Below, in pieces: positions 9,089-16,358 of a DNA stretch of 64,000 bases (its first letter is position 1; every line of letters begins with the position of its first letter). The stretch spans positions 5,756,001 through 5,820,000 of the forward strand of contig NZ_JAFBBP010000001.1 of the NCBI RefSeq assembly GCF_016907275.1. The letters are read 5' to 3'. This DNA is from Micromonospora luteifusca (lineage in GTDB: Bacteria; Actinomycetota; Actinomycetes; Mycobacteriales; Micromonosporaceae). A program made the translations under genes and the position numbers. The notes under the pieces are model-generated. The model saw only the letters and a program-made list of their open reading frames with translations. It made no database searches and was not told where the DNA came from.

Positions 9089-10038
9089 CCCTGCTCAGCA
9101 CCATCAAACTCCCCGCTGATGCCGTGACCAGAGTCCTCACCGACGCCGGCATGTTCGTCGACGACCGCGTACCCGCCCTCGAGGCATGGGCCACCGAGCA
9201 GATCAGCCGTCTCCCGGACCCGATGGCGGCAGAACTGACCCTGTGGTTCGAGGTCATGAAGCACGGCAGCTCCACCCCGCCGCGGCGACGGCCACGCGGC
9301 GAGACCACCATCCAATTGCACCTACGCTGGGCGATCCCCCCGCTGCTGCGATGGGCGGCAGCGGGGCACGACAGCCTGCGCGAGATCACCCGCGACGACG
9401 TAGTCCGCGCTCTGCCGCCATCGGGAAACCCCCGTTCGCAGACCGGCCAGGGACTCAAGTCGATCTTTCGACTGCTCAAAGCCCAAAAGATGGTCTTCAC
9501 CGACCCGACCGCGCGGGTCGCCACCGGCCGGCACGAGAACCGGCAACCGCTCCCGGTCGACCTCACCGCGCTACGGCAGGTCCTGAACTCGAGCAACCCC
9601 GCGCACGCCGCCGTCGCCGCGCTCATCGCCTTCCACGGACTGCGAACCACGCAGGTTCAACTGCTGCGGCTCACCGACATCCGCGATCGAATTCTCCACG
9701 TCGACGACCGGGTGATACCCCTGGCCGAGCCCGTCCAGAAAGCGCTGGCCGCCTGGCTCGACTACCGTCGCAGCCGGTGGCCACGCACCAACAACGCCTA
9801 CCTGTTCGTGACCACGCGGACCGCGAGCAGCGGCATGCCGGCCAGCCGCCGCTGGATCTGGGACGCCACCGGACCCGGGCTGTCGGCCACCAGCATCCGG
9901 CAGGACCGCATCCTCGACGAAGCGCAGGCAACCAGCGGCGACGTCCGCCGGCTGGCCGACTTGTTTGGCCTGAGTATCGCCGCCGGCAACCGCTACGCCG
10001 CCACCGTCGAACACCCTGACCTCACCGCGCTCACCTAG
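9085..10038 (+). pseudogene. Tyrosine-recombinase-like protein, C-terminal part
   Basis: Open frame of 317 aa overlapping the broken IS110 gene by 4 nt. It resembles the C-terminal half of a large actinobacterial protein that, from memory, has zinc ribbons followed by a degenerate tyrosine-recombinase fold. Visible marks are an Arg in FHGLRTTQVQLLRL, the SIRQDRILDEA segment and RRLADLFGLS near the end. A canonical H-x-x-R and Tyr pair is not obvious. No ribosome site precedes GTG 9085, and the N-terminal zinc-ribbon half is missing, replaced by IS110 sequence. I call it a truncated remnant, though translation by coupling to the upstream frame is possible. Confidence 0.6.
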
Positions 10039-10313
10039 CCTTGTCGTTAACCCCCACCGTGATCCAGCATGGCGGTAGCTGACCGTTACGTCACCACGGG
10101 TGACTACAGCGGGTGTCGGCGGGAGGTCTCGTGCTGGTAGAGCTGGGGCACCACGCGCGTTCTCTGCGGCAGATCAGTGCGCCTGAATGCTGGCTCCTGT
10201 TCTTGGCTGAAAGTAGGCGTGCCGTGGCGTGGCGGTGGATTAGCTGCCACTGCCCGGCCGCGATGGAAACTGTTCCCGGTGCGCGTGTGTAACCCGCACC
10301 AGGAACAGCCGGA
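10039..10313. other. Gap without a recognised gene
   Basis: No supported reading frame or clear hairpin, except short inverted segments just before 10314 that may end transcription of the leftward DHFR-like pair. Confidence 0.4.
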
Positions 10314-10919
10314 CTAGCGCGTGAATCGGTAGTACAGATGAGTCACACCATCGCCGGGTGTGATTCGAGGCGGTTCGAGTTCCTTCCAGTCCGTACCGAT
10401 GTGGTCCCAGAGCCGGACCCCCGTTCCGAGCAGCATCGGCACCTGATGCAGATGCAGTTCGTCCAGCAGACCGGCGGCAATCGTCTGTTGAACTATGCCC
10501 GCACCGCCCGACAGGAACACGTCACGTTCGCCGGCCGCGTCGGCGGCCTGCTTGACCGCGGACTCCAGTCCCTCGGTGACGAACGTAAATGTGGTGCCCG
10601 CCCGGCGCAGCGGCTCACGTTCACGGTGGGTGACCACGAAAACCGGGGCGCGGAACGGTGGCTCCTCGCCCCAGGGTTCTTCGCCGAAGTCGAACATGGT
10701 GCGGCCCATCACGTAGGCGCCCGTGCTGGTGAACTCCTCGGCGACCAGGTCCGAGGAGACCGAGGCGTGGCCGCCGGTCATGCCCTGCCGTTCACGCCAG
10801 GCGGCGAGATCGAACACCCAACTGTGCAGCCGGTTGTGTACGGGGAACCACTGCTCGGGATCGCTAGCGCCGACGTAGCCGTCGACTGAGATGGACATGG
10901 CGGCAACGACCTTGCTCAT
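10314..10919 (-). CDS. Dihydrofolate reductase-like (RibD C-terminal domain) protein
   Basis: Protein of 201 aa with the RibD_C/DHFR-like fold: the N-terminal strand VVAAMSISVDGYVGA, then YVMGRTMFDFGEEPW, the VFVVTHRE strand, and the nucleotide-binding FLSGGAGIVQQTIAAGLLDELHLHQVP. Members are NADPH-binding reductases of mostly unknown substrate. The ATG overlaps the stop of the upstream paralogue (ATGA), so the two form a coupled pair. It is probably controlled with its partner by the divergent LysR regulator. Confidence 0.88.
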   Translation of the reverse strand: MSKVVAAMSISVDGYVGASDPEQWFPVHNRLHSWVFDLAAWRERQGMTGGHASVSSDLVAEEFTSTGAYVMGRTMFDFGEEPWGEEPPFRAPVFVVTHREREPLRRAGTTFTFVTEGLESAVKQAADAAGERDVFLSGGAGIVQQTIAAGLLDELHLHQVPMLLGTGVRLWDHIGTDWKELEPPRITPGDGVTHLYYRFTR

Positions 10920-11467
10920 CGAACTCCTCCGATCAGGTAGTGCAGGTGGACGACGCCGGAGTCGAACGTCCGGGAGCCGGCTAGAGACATGTCGACGTGC
11001 TTGCCCTCATCGGGGAACAGCCGCGTTCCGTTGCCGAGAACGACGGGGAACACCATCAGGTGCAAGTCGTTCAGCAGCCCGGCGGTCAGCAGCGTACGGA
11101 CGACGGAGATGCTGCCGGAAATGTTGATGTTGCGGCCCGGCGTATTCTTCAGCTCGGTCAGGTATGCCACGAGGTCGCCGTCGAGGATCTCGCTGTTGTT
11201 CCATTCGGTTGCGCCGAGAGTGCGGGACGCCACGAGTTTGCGCATCCCGTTCAGCGTGTCGGCCATCGGCCCGGTCTTGGTCACCCAGTATCCGGCGAAC
11301 TCCTCGTACGTCTTACGGCCAAGCAACATCACGTCGGCATCGGTGATCAGCTTCTCGATCGTCGCGCCCGCCTCATCGGTCATGTGCTCGAACGTCCACT
11401 GCTCCGGGGCGCCGACCATGCCGTCCGCGGAGATGAACAGACCGGCCACGATCTTCCGTTTCGTCAT
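10916..11467 (-). CDS. Dihydrofolate reductase-like (RibD C-terminal domain) protein
   Basis: First gene of the pair, 183 aa from the ATG at 11467 (MTKRKIVAGLFISADGMVGA), which follows a GAGGAA site; the longer frame to 11503 adds an unlikely leader. Family features are MLLGRKTYEEFAGYW, NINISGSISVVRTLLTAGLL and FPVVLGNGTRLF. Paralogous to the next gene; function within the DHFR-like reductases is unknown. The gap to the LysR gene holds a palindrome suited to LysR control. Confidence 0.88.
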   Translation of the reverse strand: MTKRKIVAGLFISADGMVGAPEQWTFEHMTDEAGATIEKLITDADVMLLGRKTYEEFAGYWVTKTGPMADTLNGMRKLVASRTLGATEWNNSEILDGDLVAYLTELKNTPGRNINISGSISVVRTLLTAGLLNDLHLMVFPVVLGNGTRLFPDEGKHVDMSLAGSRTFDSGVVHLHYLIGGVR

Positions 11468-11495
11468 GTCGTTCCTCGTGCTTGTGATCAGTGAT

Positions 11496-11511
11496 ACCGA
11501 CAATGTTCGGT
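11496..11511. promoter_or_regulatory. Candidate LysR operator
   Basis: ACCGA (11496-11500) and TCGGT (11507-11511) form an inverted repeat with a 6-bp spacer and contain a T-N11-A type arrangement. It lies in the divergent region between the DHFR-like pair and the LysR gene, where family members usually bind. Confidence 0.4.
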
Positions 11512-11583
11512 CAGGGCGCGATCCGCATCAAGATCGTTTGCGGGTACGGTCGTTGCGCCGGGCACAACGATGGGAGGCCCCGG

Positions 11584-12468
11584 ATGCTGGACCGCACCGA
11601 GGCCGAGGTGTTGCTCACCCTGGCCAAGGAACTGCACTTCGGTCGTACCGCCGAACAGTTGCGGTTGACCCCCGGCCAGGTCAGCCGCATCGTGCAACGT
11701 CTCGAACGACGCATCGGGACGACCCTGTTCACCCGGACCAGCCGTGTCGTCACCCTCACCCCGATCGGCGCCGACCTCGTCCAGGAACTCGCACCCCACC
11801 TCACGGGCATAGAGGCCGCAGTGCGGCGCGCCGTCGAAGCCGGGCGAGGCGTGACAGGAACCCTGCGGACCGCATTCCTTGGCGCCGCGGCCGGGCAACT
11901 ACTGCTCAAGGCTGTGGCGCTCTTCGGGATCCGGCACCCCGACTGCGAGGTGCACATCCACGAGGCTCAAGTACACGACTCCTACGAACGCGTCTTCACC
12001 GCGGCGGTGGACGTCCTGATCACCGTCCTGCCGGCCCGCGGAGTGCAGGTAGGGCCGGTGCTATTGGCCGAACCGCAACTGCTGGCCGTTCCCCGCCACC
12101 ACCGCCTCGCCACCCGGGCCGAGGTGACACAGGACGTGCTGGCCGATCATCCGGTCATTCAAATGCCGGACACGATGCCCGAGACGACCCGGCACTACCG
12201 CATCCCGAAGATGACCCCCAGCGGCCGTCCGGTGTTGCAGGGCCCGGCCGCCAACACGTTTCCCGAGATCCTCGCCCTGGTCGCGGCCGGCAAGGGTGTG
12301 TTCCCGGTCGGCGCGCACGCGGCCCGCTTCTACCCCCGGCCCGACATCGCCTACATCCCGATGCCTGACGCGCCGCTCGTGCAATGGGCGCCGGTATGGC
12401 TCAAGACCAACGAAACCGGCATTGTCCGCGCCTTCATCACCTGCGCGGTCGAGGCAGCAGAACAATAG
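11584..12468 (+). CDS. LysR-family transcriptional regulator
   Basis: Regulator of 294 aa. The winged helix-turn-helix is at residues 1-60 (MLDRTEAEVLLTLAKELHFG, then AEQLRLTPGQVSRIVQRLER and LFTRTSR). The substrate-binding domain follows from about residue 90. Start at ATG 11584 after GGGAGG (11571-11576). The recognition helix reads TPGQVSRIVQRLE, slightly different from the usual AQSAVS pattern. It diverges from the DHFR-like operon, its most likely target. Confidence 0.88.
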   Translation: MLDRTEAEVLLTLAKELHFGRTAEQLRLTPGQVSRIVQRLERRIGTTLFTRTSRVVTLTPIGADLVQELAPHLTGIEAAVRRAVEAGRGVTGTLRTAFLGAAAGQLLLKAVALFGIRHPDCEVHIHEAQVHDSYERVFTAAVDVLITVLPARGVQVGPVLLAEPQLLAVPRHHRLATRAEVTQDVLADHPVIQMPDTMPETTRHYRIPKMTPSGRPVLQGPAANTFPEILALVAAGKGVFPVGAHAARFYPRPDIAYIPMPDAPLVQWAPVWLKTNETGIVRAFITCAVEAAEQ

Positions 12469-12720
12469 CCAACGGAGCCAGGGGCGAATGGCCGAGCCGT
12501 ACGCCTGCAGGTCCACGTCGGCCCGCGGCAAGCCCACAAACTGCTCACTATTGCAACGAATCGCAATCTCTGGCACGTCACGCGTCACCCCGAAGGTAGC
12601 GAGTTTATCTCCGCTGGCGGCCTTCCCAGCCTTCACCGATTCCGCCGAGCTGCCGATTCGGCTCCTATCGGACTGCCATCCGTAGCTAATCGGCTATCTG
12701 CACATTGCCATGATCAGGTG

Positions 12721-12790
12721 CGCTCATCTCGGCTACTTGTTTCATTGACCTGCGACCGTGGCCCGGCCAGGCTTCGGTCGAGGCGCCCGG
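12721..12790 (+). repeat. Orphan copy of an IS110 left end
   Basis: These 70 bases match 55398-55465 with one substitution and a 2-base indel, stopping abruptly at GGCGCCCGG in both copies. At 55.4 kb the sequence begins the leader of an IS110 element; here no transposase follows. It is a left-end fragment left by deletion or a failed insertion. Confidence 0.75.
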
Positions 12791-12847
12791 CCCGATGGCG
12801 GGCAGCTGCGCACCTGCGTCAGGCCCGGCATGGTCAGAGAACCACCG

Positions 12848-13117
12848 TCATCGTCTCCGCAAAAAGGCGTAGACGACCTTGTTGGAGGCGAATTCCGAGA
12901 CGTTGACGAGGTCCCAGCCGAACTGGCCGAGGACTTCGGCGGCAGCAACCGCCTCGCTGACCTTGTCGCCGCCGAGGCCGTAATGAGACACCACGGCCAG
13001 CAGGCGATAGGGGTACGTACGAAGATCGGCTTGGCCCTGCAGGACCGCCCGGGCGGTGACCATGCGGGTCCGGGTGATTTGCTCCGGGGTCTCTGCGGCG
13101 GGCATACCCGGCACCAT
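12848..13117 (-). CDS. Small conserved actinobacterial protein, function unknown
   Basis: Protein of 89 aa. It resembles, from memory, a small family found in related actinomycetes; conserved-looking parts are RTYPYRLLAVVSHYGLGGDK, AAAEVLGQFGWDLVNVSEFA and a terminal YAFLRRR. No domain of known function. Start may be the ATG at 13117 or the one at 13105. Divergent from the lipoprotein at 13171, with 53 bases between them for both promoters. Confidence 0.65.
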   Translation of the reverse strand: MVPGMPAAETPEQITRTRMVTARAVLQGQADLRTYPYRLLAVVSHYGLGGDKVSEAVAAAEVLGQFGWDLVNVSEFASNKVVYAFLRRR

Positions 13118-13170
13118 AGTGGCTGGTCGCTCGGGCAGTCCGCCAACTTCGCAGCCGGTATGTTCGAGAG

Positions 13171-13800
13171 GTGTCTGCGTCGGCCGGTGTTTCTCGTCTT
13201 GTCATGGCGCTCGTTGCGGTACTCGCCACTGCCGCCTGTGACGGTGCCTCGGCTCCGGTGGGTACGCCGACCGCCGGGCCGGCCACGAGCAGCGTTGCCT
13301 CCACCGCACCTGCCGCCTCGGTCGGCCCCATCTATCGCGCTCAAGACCTGGACCTGTGTAAGCGCACTGATCTTCAACCGTTGGCGGAGTTGTCCCTGAC
13401 GGTGGCCCGCACCGATCCGAAGCCACCGCTGGGGCAGTCGGGTGCGGCGTGTCTGTTCGAGATGCGGACGAAGGACGGCCATCAGGCGAACCTGCGGGTG
13501 GAGGCGTCCACGCCAGCCAGCGAGCAGGAGGCTCGGCTGCTCTACCGGGCCACGGCGCAGGTGACGGTGATGACTCCAGCCGGCGTCATCACCGGTGTGG
13601 GCGACGAGGCCGAAGCCTTCACCAGGCGCTCCGAGCCCGGCTTCAAGTACGCCGAGTACATGGTCCGCGCGCGCACGGGCAACCTGGTGGTGAAGGTCTG
13701 GTTTGCCGTCGGCGGTGCTTCGTATGCCGCCACCGAAACACTCGCATCGAAGGCGCTGACGTTCCTCAAGGCGACCCAGGCGGCCGTACCCACGGTGTGA
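13171..13800 (+). CDS. Probable lipoprotein, DUF3558-like
   Basis: Exported protein of 209 aa. The N-terminus is a lipoprotein signal with a hydrophobic core (LVMALVAVLATAAC), Cys at about residue 23, followed by a Ser/Ala/Pro-rich linker. The folded part starts near residue 50 and has CKRTDLQPL and GAACLFEM, spaced like the disulphide-forming Cys pair of DUF3558 proteins. GTG 13171 follows GAGAG. It converges on the WXG-like gene at 13813. Role unknown; a surface anchor is likely. Confidence 0.72.
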   Translation: MSASAGVSRLVMALVAVLATAACDGASAPVGTPTAGPATSSVASTAPAASVGPIYRAQDLDLCKRTDLQPLAELSLTVARTDPKPPLGQSGAACLFEMRTKDGHQANLRVEASTPASEQEARLLYRATAQVTVMTPAGVITGVGDEAEAFTRRSEPGFKYAEYMVRARTGNLVVKVWFAVGGASYAATETLASKALTFLKATQAAVPTV

Positions 13801-13812
13801 TGCGCCCGTCGG

Positions 13813-14562
13813 TCATCCTCGGACGGCCTCGGGCCACCGCCCGCCGGGTAGCTTCGAGTGGTCGCCGACCTGCGTGGCGATGTCCCGGATGTTGCCCAGC
13901 GCGTCGACGAAGCGCTGGCCGATGGTGAGCAGAACGTCCAGGCCTGCGGTAACGAGATCTCCGACCGACTCGGCGAGGGTGGAGATGGCCCATGGTAGGT
14001 CGATGACGGTTCCCCCTTCACCGGCTGCCTGTACCAGTTTGCCGACCAGCCCCGTGACGATCTTCGCGAGTTCGACGGCGTAGTCGACGTTCGCCTTGGC
14101 GATCGTGAACAGCCACTGGCTGATGAACTCCGACTTGACGACGGACTTGTCGACCGCGGCTTTCTGTTTGAGTGCCTTGGCGTTGTAGGCACTCGCCGCG
14201 TCGCCGGTCCACCTGGGCAGGTTCTCGTTCGCAGGGTCGGTGGTGGCGGAAGACAGCTCGGAGACCGGTGTCTTCACGTCGTTGACCCAGCGGAAGCTGA
14301 CCTCGATCAGCGAGAGCACCGGCAGTTGATGCTCCAAGGCCTGCTCGACGCGGTCGAGGACGGCGTTCAGTGCCGTTTTGGTGCTATCCAGGCTGTGCTT
14401 GATCCACAAGAGTGCTGCGGGTCCGAGGAGCCACTTCCACTGCTGTACCTGCTCGACGATCTCGTTGAACGTGGCGATCGCCGTGTCGATGCCAGCGCGG
14501 ATATGGTCGAACGCCTTGTTGAACGGTTCCCCGTACTCGAGATCAGTGGTGCCTGGCTGCAT
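13813..14562 (-). CDS. WXG-like helical protein (ESX-type substrate candidate)
   Basis: Protein of 249 aa with no Cys and long predicted helices. A WTGDAASAYNAKALKQKAAVD segment near residues 130-150 fits the WxGxAAxxY pattern of type VII (ESX) substrates, where W-x-G sits in the turn between two helices. Start at ATG 14562 with an upstream GGAGAGGGCACGGAG. A hydrophobic stretch (KWLLGPAALLWIK) lies near residue 45. It is the last gene of a leftward operon with a YbaB-like gene and a frameshifted small gene, an arrangement common beside secreted-effector loci in actinomycetes. Secretion is inferred. Confidence 0.7.
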   Translation of the reverse strand: MQPGTTDLEYGEPFNKAFDHIRAGIDTAIATFNEIVEQVQQWKWLLGPAALLWIKHSLDSTKTALNAVLDRVEQALEHQLPVLSLIEVSFRWVNDVKTPVSELSSATTDPANENLPRWTGDAASAYNAKALKQKAAVDKSVVKSEFISQWLFTIAKANVDYAVELAKIVTGLVGKLVQAAGEGGTVIDLPWAISTLAESVGDLVTAGLDVLLTIGQRFVDALGNIRDIATQVGDHSKLPGGRWPEAVRG

Positions 14563-14920
14563 GGGGTGCTCCGTGCCCTCTCCAAACGTCGCGCGGTGGG
14601 TCGCCAGGCCTTGTAGATCTTGTTGAGGCCGAGTGAGACGATCTCGTCGGCCCGGTCGTACTCGTCGGCGATGTGCCGCAGGGCCTTGCCCACCTGTTCG
14701 AATTCGGTCACGCTCCATTCAGAACGGCGACCATGAAGTTGTGGAAGTCGTTGTATGCCAGCGAGTGGATGAGGACGTTCGCGTCACCAATGAAGAAGGC
14801 CGAGGGGTCGAGGTGCAGCTGCTCCGCGGCGACCTTGATGGCGGCGACCCGGTCCGACAGCGTCAGCCATTTACGTCCCTCGTCGCGTAGCGAATCGGCG
14901 ATGACGTTCAGTTCAGCCAT
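14563..14920 (-). pseudogene. Small WXG100-like gene split by a frameshift
   Basis: Two overlapping frames. ATG 14920 to TGA 14708 encodes 70 aa (MAELNVIADSLRDEGRKW to FHNFMVAVLNGA). A GTG at 14711 in the next frame encodes TEFEQVGKALRHIADEYDRA and ends the recognisable part at LGLNKIYKAW, then runs on open inside the next gene. Joined, the two halves give one protein of about 105 aa with the size and helix-loop-helix look of a WXG100 partner. One extra G at the GTGA overlap would restore it. Either a real inactivating deletion, a sequencing error, or a coupled two-gene arrangement. Confidence 0.6.
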
Positions 14921-14929
14921 CTCACTACC

Positions 14930-15448
14930 TCACGATCCAGTCCGTCTGGCGCTGGCCAGCGCGAACGCGCGGAAGAGGGAACGGGCTTCGAATTGCAGCT
15001 GACCCGCGTCTGCCCGTGCGATCCGCCTGACGTCGCCGACGATGCCGGTGATACCGCCTCCGCGGATGTGCAACGTCAGGCAGCCGTTGGGGCTCGTCAT
15101 GCTCGACTCATCCGTCCGCCTGTGCAAGCGAGTCGCAGCGTCGAGCTCTGCGTCAAGGTCGGAAAGCGTTCGCCGGGTGTCGCGCAGCCACGTGTATTCG
15201 TTGACGTCCCGATCGGGGCTCCTGTCGAGCGGCTCCTGGTCCTGCGCTGCAGGAGCGCTCTCCTCCGTCTGCAGATGAAGGAGCGCCGCCAGTTCGAGGG
15301 CAGCCTGCACGGCGGCGGCGTACGCCCCGAAGAGCGCATCGGCGAATCCGCTGGGGCCGAGCCGGCTGCACCAGTCGCGAGCGATCGTGACAGCTGAGAC
15401 CTCTCGCTGGGTGTCGACCACCAGGCGGACGGAGCGGTCGGCGGACAT
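14930..15448 (-). CDS. YbaB/EbfC-like protein associated with WXG-type genes
   Basis: Protein of 172 aa starting at ATG 15448 (MSADRSVRLVVDTQREVSAV). The first 70 residues look like the YbaB/EbfC fold that accompanies ESX-type genes in actinobacteria: two strands and a long helix (FADALFGAYAAAVQAALELA). A charged linker and a small C-terminal domain follow. In this setting such proteins are often annotated as ESX-associated or DNA-binding, but the role is not settled. First gene of the leftward operon; 9 bases separate it from the next start. Confidence 0.65.
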   Translation of the reverse strand: MSADRSVRLVVDTQREVSAVTIARDWCSRLGPSGFADALFGAYAAAVQAALELAALLHLQTEESAPAAQDQEPLDRSPDRDVNEYTWLRDTRRTLSDLDAELDAATRLHRRTDESSMTSPNGCLTLHIRGGGITGIVGDVRRIARADAGQLQFEARSLFRAFALASARRTGS

Positions 15449-15471
15449 GGCATCGGTACGGGTACAGGGCG

Positions 15472-16129
15472 CACCGCCGTGCAACGAGAACTCGGCTAAC
15501 TGCCGCAGGATCTCGGCGTCTACCCGGACCTGACGGCGCGCCAGTTCCTTGACTATGTGGCGCTGCTCAAAGGCATGGATGACCGGTCGGCGCGGCGCCG
15601 GCGTGTCGGGGAACTGCGGGAGGTGGTCGCGCTGACCGAACACGCCGACCGCCGGCTGCGTGGTTTCTCCGGCGTGGTGTGGCAGCGGGTCGGCATCGCT
15701 CAGGCGTTGCTCGCCGATCCGCAACTGCTGATCGTGGATGAGCCGACCGCGGGACTCGACCCGGAGGAGCGGATCCGCCTCCGTACGCTGCTGTCCCAGT
15801 TCGCCGGCCGGCGGACCGTGCTGCTGAGCACGCACATCGTCGACGACATCGCGCAGACGTGCCGGGAGGTGGCGTTGCTCGCCAAAGGCCGGCTGATCTT
15901 CCGCGGCACCGTCGACGAACTCACCCGCCGGGCCGAGGGTCGTGTCTGGTCGGTGGTCACGGACGGCCCGCCGCCCGCCGAGGGCACGGTGGTGTCCGCG
16001 TTGCCGCACGAGGACGGCATGCGGTACCGGATCGTGGCGTCGGCGGCGCCGAGCGCGCAGGCCCGCCCGATGGATCCGGGCCTGGAGGACAGCTACCTCG
16101 CGTCACCGCGCGATGAGCCGGGCGAGTGA
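15472..16129 (+). pseudogene. ABC transporter ATPase remnant (CcmA type)
   Basis: Fragment of an ABC-2 ATPase. The frame reads LG, a TAA stop, then LPQDLGVYPDLTARQFLDYV, so the Tyr of the usual LGYLPQD motif has become a stop. The Walker A half is missing. The signature is damaged (FSGVVWQRVGIAQAL in place of LSGGM-RQR). Walker B (LLIVDEPTAGLD) and the switch His (LLSTHI) remain. No permease follows. It starts just 23 bases upstream of the YbaB-like gene start and is clearly a remnant. Confidence 0.8.
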
Positions 16130-16358
16130 CGCCTGCCGGTTCCCCAACGTCTGCCTGCTGCTTAAGTTTCCGCAGGCCACCAGCCCACTCATATTGCTAA
16201 ATATATTTGAGGCTCTATACGATTCCCCCCACGTTGAACCTCTTCGACGCGGTGGGGCCGGCAGTGGCCGGCGCTGTTCTGCGGTCCGGTGCCGCCGAGC
16301 TCGATGCCAGGTCGAAAAAGGGTTCATTGGGCGACTCGCCACACACTGGGGGAAAATT

